Assembly: GCF_015690355.1 (NCBI RefSeq)
Contig: NZ_JADPRT010000012.1
Coordinates: forward strand, 207,844-271,843
Reading direction: 5' to 3'
Source: Streptacidiphilus fuscans
GTDB taxonomy: Bacteria; Actinomycetota; Actinomycetes; Streptomycetales; Streptomycetaceae
Length of the DNA stretch: 64,000 nt
Position 1 is the first letter of the stretch. Every line of letters starts with the position of its first letter. Under the pieces are notes generated by a model. The model did not search any database. It was given only the letters and a program-made list of their open reading frames with translations, and was not told the DNA's origin. The position numbers were made by a program, and so were the translations under genes. Positions 60,746-64,000 of this stretch are shown piece after piece.

Positions 60746-61279
60746 TCATCGATGCTCATCCGGGTAGGCGATGGTGCCCGGTGGAGGCGGGGGAGGAGGC
60801 AACGGGGGGAGTGGGGCCAGGTGACCCCGACCTACCTTGCTCGTCCATGGAAGGTTGAGCGTGCGGATGAACTGCTCGTCGTCGTAGCGGAGCGACGCCT
60901 CGACCTCGGGAGTGATGATGAGTCGCGTCGCGGGGTGCCAGCCGGGAGGGCAGAAGCCCATGCCGCCGTCCAGGTGCCAGACGACTGGCGGTCGGTAGAT
61001 AGGATCGCCAGCGGGGTTGCGCATCCATTCAGCGCGTCGTCGCGCACCGGGCTCGTCGTTGCGCGTGAAGATCAGCTCGTAACCCACAAGGTAGTTCTCA
61101 TAGCGCCCGGTTGTGATCACAGGCTGCTCGGCTTCGCTGTAGATATACCCGTAAAGACGCCCGAGCCAGACGGCGAGCGAGAACGGCCGTGGCGCGGAGC
61201 TGATACGCGCGGAGAATCTGGCGTTCGGTGCCAGGGACAGCATCTGCACAGCGAACTCGTTCAGGGTTGTTTCTCGCAT
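60746..61279 (-). CDS. Unknown protein with proline-rich C-terminus, 177 aa
   Basis: Not recognised. Residues 1-130 look globular ('LAVWLGRLYGYIYSEAEQPVITTGRYENYLVGYELIFTR', 'PPVVWHLDGGMGFCPPGWHPATRLIITPE'), and the end is a poly-Pro run ('PLPPLPPPPPPPGT'). There is no signal peptide or transmembrane helix. Third-position G/C bias is weaker than in the main chromosome genes, like the rest of the 60.5-64 kb stretch. It lies downstream of the type VII secretion-associated genes on the same strand, behind a terminator, with a decayed paralogue after it. That context would fit an immunity or accessory protein, but nothing in the sequence proves it. Confidence 0.6.
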   Translation of the reverse strand: MRETTLNEFAVQMLSLAPNARFSARISSAPRPFSLAVWLGRLYGYIYSEAEQPVITTGRYENYLVGYELIFTRNDEPGARRRAEWMRNPAGDPIYRPPVVWHLDGGMGFCPPGWHPATRLIITPEVEASLRYDDEQFIRTLNLPWTSKVGRGHLAPLPPLPPPPPPPGTIAYPDEHR

Positions 61280-61379
61280 GCCGTCACTGTCCGTCTGAGT
61301 GTGTGCTGGTGTCCGAGGTAAGGCGTTGCGTCGGGGCCTCGACTAACGCCTCGAGCACCTGCACTTCTGGACAGCCGAC

Positions 61380-61407
61380 GCCCTCACCGCCTGATTGCGG
61401 TGAGGGC
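61380..61407 (-). terminator. Terminator of the type VII-associated gene group
   Basis: GCCCTCACCGC (61380-61390) and its perfect complement at 61397-61407 form an 11-bp stem with a six-base loop, about 100 bp beyond the 61509 stop. The rest of 61280-61508 shows no gene. Confidence 0.75.
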
Positions 61408-61508
61408 TCGCTGTTTGCTGTGGGCGCGTGAATAGGGCACAGGCAATCAATACCCATGAGCCAGGACGCTGTTTGCGAAGCAACGACAGAGCTGAGGAGT
61501 TGCTTCGG

Positions 61509-62249
61509 TCAAGTTCCGGCGATTGCAACGGGCCAGTGACCCAGCGGGAAGGCCGTGCTGCCGACCGCCGTTCCGTGCAGTGCCCCCATTTCGTTGGCCT
61601 CAGCCCCGAGCACGGTGAGCAGCCCGGCCACTGCGGCGCCGATCAGCCCGGTATTCACACCAGCTTCCTCAACCACGATAAGGAGACCAGCCCAGGAGAA
61701 GACAGCCGTTCCAAGGGCGATGATCGCCGTCGCCAGCGCGCCGATGAACTTAACCACGATCGCACCGAGGGCGATGTAGAAGGCCAGACCTGCGCCGGCG
61801 CAGACATAGAGCGCGGTAGATGTCGAGTCGGCCATGGTGCCAATTGAGGCTGCAGCGGTGGATTGAGGGGTGATCTCGTTGCCATACGCGGTCGCGGCGT
61901 CTCCTTGCCAACTGCCGGTAGCACCGAGAACGCTGGGCTGAATGTTGCCCGAGACCGAGTTGGCAATGCCTTTGATGCTCTCCCACTGGTATCCGTGGAT
62001 GAACATGTAGACTGGTGCCACAGCCCCCTCGAGGAGCTCCTTGATGTTCTTGAGGAGCCATTCGCCCAGCTCAATGAGCTTATTGCCGCACCATACGATT
62101 GCTTCGGCCACCGGCTCGGGGATCCACCAGCGGTTCGCCGCGGCACTGGTCTTGCCAGGCACTGTGGCGAGCTTTGCGGACAGATCTCCTAGGCCAGAAG
62201 TCAGGTCGTTGACGACGGACTTGTACTGAGCCTCGCTGAAAGCTGCCAT
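61509..62249 (-). CDS. WXG-motif protein with hydrophobic membrane hairpin, type VII secretion-associated, 246 aa
   Basis: Helical N-terminal half with 'SWQGDAATAYGNEI' (W114-Q-G116), the W-x-G turn and following helix of WXG100-type proteins, then a strongly hydrophobic Gly/Ala-rich region (about 146-195 and 200-217) able to form two or three membrane passes, and a short His-containing end. The N-terminal 'WWIPEPVAEAIVWCGNKLIELGEWLLKNIKELL' is amphipathic. The ATG at 62247-62249 overlaps the stop of the EspC-like gene (TAATG). It could be a secreted channel-forming or membrane-integrating substrate, or a structural partner; no toxin domain is recognised. Confidence 0.7.
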   Translation of the reverse strand: MAAFSEAQYKSVVNDLTSGLGDLSAKLATVPGKTSAAANRWWIPEPVAEAIVWCGNKLIELGEWLLKNIKELLEGAVAPVYMFIHGYQWESIKGIANSVSGNIQPSVLGATGSWQGDAATAYGNEITPQSTAAASIGTMADSTSTALYVCAGAGLAFYIALGAIVVKFIGALATAIIALGTAVFSWAGLLIVVEEAGVNTGLIGAAVAGLLTVLGAEANEMGALHGTAVGSTAFPLGHWPVAIAGT

Positions 62250-62572
62250 TAGTTCATCCCCGAGCCGATGTTCCGGAACGATGCGACGTGGCTCTGTTCC
62301 TGGTGTTCATAGTTGGCGGCAACCTGTCGAAGTCCACCTGCGATATCGTTCATCGCCTTCTGTCCTTCCTGCGAACGCTCTTGGACGGCCTGAATGACTT
62401 CGACATACGGGCTGACTGCCAACTGGAAGATTCCTGCCTGGACGCGGTCCATCTTGAGCTCGTTTACTCTGCTCACGACGGCGCCCATCTGCTCTGCCTG
62501 CTGTTCCCAGGCATTCGCATCCGTGCGCAGGTCGTCCGTCGTGACCTGGTAGCCGTTGTTGCCTGCCACCAC
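62249..62572 (-). CDS. EspC-like type VII secretion target, 107 aa
   Basis: Small all-helical protein: 'VTTDDLRTDANAWEQQAEQMGAVVSRVNELK' (10-40), a turn, and a second helix 'EVIQAVQERSQEGQKAMNDIAGGLRQVAANYEHQEQ'. The pattern, length and ending resemble EspC/DUF2580 'type VII secretion target' proteins. Y88-x-x-x-E92 after the helical hairpin fits the YxxxD/E secretion signal of actinobacterial type VII systems. It is translationally coupled with the downstream WXG-membrane gene and follows the YbaB-like gene after 36 bp. No EccC or other machinery gene is in the window. Confidence 0.72.
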   Translation of the reverse strand: MVAGNNGYQVTTDDLRTDANAWEQQAEQMGAVVSRVNELKMDRVQAGIFQLAVSPYVEVIQAVQERSQEGQKAMNDIAGGLRQVAANYEHQEQSHVASFRNIGSGMN

Positions 62573-62608
62573 AGTCCCCCTCTTCTCATCCGTGGAACTG
62601 GAAGTCCC

Positions 62609-63331
62609 TCAGGAACCTTCGGCCAGGCGACTGCGGTCGCTGAGTAGAGCTAGTGCTTCACGTAGCAACCGGTCTGCGCCCGCGGCTGGCGCGCTGGCCT
62701 CCGCCTCCGTGAGTGCCAGCCGTGCAGAGTCGAAAGCAGAGTTGAGCGCCTGCGAAATTGCCGTCGACGTGCGCCCAGCCGCCCAGCGCTCGTTGACCTC
62801 GCAAGAGGCTAGACCACTCTTCGTGATTACTACTTCGACTCCACCTCCTCCGCCCTGGCCACGGCCCTCCAACGGAGTTGAGAGACTGGACGACACCCGC
62901 TCCAGGCTGGTCATCACTTCCTCCGCAAGCTCCCCGAGCGGCCTTGGCCTTACCTGGGACAGGTCCAACATGGCGTCTGCGGTCTCGAAATGAGTCTCCT
63001 CGGTGGGGGCAGACTGTACGTCCCCGACCCGCTCCTTCCAGTTGCTTGCGCCGAAGTCCTGCGCCCAGGCCTGGAGTCGCTTCATGGCGGCCGCTTGGGC
63101 GGCCTCGAGCACAGCGGCCCCCAGCTGTCCCGCTCCCAGCCGACGCTCCCAGTCGGTGGCTAGCTGGACCTGCTGGGGGACATCACCCTGGCCCGAGAAG
63201 ACGCGGACAGCGCCGCTCTGGTCGGAACCCTCACAGGACTCCGGCACCGCGGACTTGGCGGCAGCGAGCACGCTGTTGAGCTGCGTGACGTGGGACATCA
63301 TCCGGCGGAAGTCGTCGGGAAGATCAGCCAT
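62609..63331 (-). CDS. Protein with two YbaB/EbfC-like segments, type VII locus type, 240 aa
   Basis: The N-terminal 'DDFRRMMSHVTQLNSVLAAAKSAVP' helix, then 'SGAVRVFSGQGDVPQQVQLATDWERRLGAGQLGAAVLEAAQAAAMKR', resemble a YbaB/EbfC unit (helix, beta hairpin, long helix). Residues 150-210 ('GGVEVVITKSGLASCEVNERWAAGRTSTAISQALNSAF') repeat the same pattern. YbaB-like proteins are frequent next to EspC/WXG genes in actinobacteria and may act as chaperones; in other bacteria YbaB binds DNA. The ATG is at 63329-63331. It appears to head the EspC-like/WXG-membrane series. Confidence 0.65.
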   Translation of the reverse strand: MADLPDDFRRMMSHVTQLNSVLAAAKSAVPESCEGSDQSGAVRVFSGQGDVPQQVQLATDWERRLGAGQLGAAVLEAAQAAAMKRLQAWAQDFGASNWKERVGDVQSAPTEETHFETADAMLDLSQVRPRPLGELAEEVMTSLERVSSSLSTPLEGRGQGGGGGVEVVITKSGLASCEVNERWAAGRTSTAISQALNSAFDSARLALTEAEASAPAAGADRLLREALALLSDRSRLAEGS

Positions 63332-63372
63332 GGACTCTCCAATACACCTGAGTCATGTCATCGAGGACGTGA

Positions 63373-63762
63373 CTACTTCGTCTCCCAGAGGGACTTGGCG
63401 ATGACGCCTAGGGGCAGCGCAGCAAGGGGGATCAAGAGATACCCGACGCCTGCGGTGGACGAAGTGAAGGCTGTGAGTACTAGAGAGCCTGCCACCACGG
63501 CGCCGAGTATCCCGAGAAGGGTGCGCCAAGCTTGGGAGACGCGGAACCTTGCCAGGGCTACAGCGCAAGTCAAGGGAACCGCGACCAACGCAATCAGCAG
63601 CAAGGTGACCGCGTACCTGGTCGGAACGGCTCCATGTTGAATGGACGCTGAGTTCTGATGCCAAATCAGCAGGGCCAGTGCAAGGCCGATTTCAGCAATG
63701 AGTCCGGCGACGATCAGCAGAGTGCTGTCGATGCCGCGCTTGTTCTTCGATGATGCAGGCAA
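63373..63762 (-). CDS. Small four-helix membrane protein, 129 aa
   Basis: Hydrophobic segments at about 13-33, 48-69, 81-100 and 104-122, with a basic N-terminus (SSKNKRG), make a compact four-pass membrane protein. There is no known domain. It lies 41 bp upstream of the YbaB-like gene on the same strand, so it is probably in the type VII-associated transcript. The function is unknown. Confidence 0.65.
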   Translation of the reverse strand: MPASSKNKRGIDSTLLIVAGLIAEIGLALALLIWHQNSASIQHGAVPTRYAVTLLLIALVAVPLTCAVALARFRVSQAWRTLLGILGAVVAGSLVLTAFTSSTAGVGYLLIPLAALPLGVIAKSLWETK

Positions 63763-64000
63763 GTCTTCCAGCCCCCGCTGTTGCCTCTTGTTCGTCAGCG
63801 GGCGATTGTAGCAGAAGGGTTCGACCGGAGGTCGTCTGGACGGTCAGACCCTGGGCTGCAGGCCAGGGGGCGCACGGCAGTAGGACGAAGTGGAAACCGT
63901 GGTGCATTGGAGGCTTCCAGCCATGGCCATGGGATGCATCTGCCAACAAGCGCTTTCATTTGTGCAGAACATGGGAGTTCTTAGTGTGCGCATCAGGGAG
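63763..64000. other. End of window, no supported gene
   Basis: The 238 bases to the window end hold only short frames with poor codon bias. The segment immediately upstream of 63762 (to about 63830) presumably contains the promoter and ribosome-binding site of the four-helix protein gene. Confidence 0.5.

Overview
The window is one chromosomal segment of a high-G+C actinomycete, almost certainly a member of the Streptomycetaceae. The evidence is strong third-position G/C bias, GTG starts and leaderless-looking starts, an HrdD-type sigma factor, SepX/GlpR next to Glp (MoeA), a Pmt/RsmI divergent pair, and the order metG-tatD-rpf-ksgA-ispE-ABC-F. The genus cannot be fixed from this sequence. 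No insertion sequence, prophage or CRISPR array was seen.

Layout. 1-5.4 kb: tail of an acyl-CoA synthetase, a DUF5996 protein, a GT2-GtrA fusion, a PAP2 phosphatase and hrdD. 5.1-17.9 kb: a block that parallels the mycobacterial Rv0991c-Rv0996 neighbourhood. It holds a Ruc-like zinc-ribbon chaperone under a CIRCE element, 5-formyl-THF cyclo-ligase, galU, glp/moeA, moaC, mogA, a rimJ-like acetyltransferase, sepX/glpR and tRNA-Ala. A K+/H+ antiporter, a penicillin acylase and a GGDEF protein are interspersed. 18-24.9 kb: an Lrp-like regulator with an APC permease-amidohydrolase operon, then sulfurtransferase, HAD-like and RidA genes. 24.9-29 kb: a compact cassette described below. 29-36 kb: a two-component system, a DUF1269 protein, an FtsW/RodA-PBP pair and ribokinase. 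36-50 kb: an amino-acid permease, a secreted GH18 chitinase, a NarL-type two-component system, a GT87-like membrane protein, a Tat lipoprotein, a MecA-type PBP, and the divergent pmt/rsmI. 50-60.5 kb: housekeeping genes (metG, tatD, a short rpf, ksgA, ispE, an ABC-F ATPase), an SDR, and an Uma2 gene beside an Uma2 remnant. 60.5-64 kb: a lower-G+C accessory stretch with type VII secretion-associated genes (EspC-like, WXG-membrane and YbaB-like proteins) and a duplicated, partly decayed unknown gene.

The most unusual unit is 24931-28983. A divergent XRE regulator faces two nearly identical 72-residue peptide genes. These are followed by a hairpin, a membrane M50 metalloprotease with a PqqD-like N-terminus, and a secreted four-cysteine protein, and the unit is closed by a strong terminator. 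The secreted protein carries the motif AHN-x-STA-x-N that is also the centre of both peptides. Operator-like TTGGACAG repeats lie between regulator and peptides. The unit looks like a self-contained peptide maturation/export or surface-peptide system with no modification enzyme in view; I cannot assign it to a named class.

Coordinates and starts come from reading the sequence, ribosome-binding sites and overlaps. Functions are family-level assignments made without database searches.
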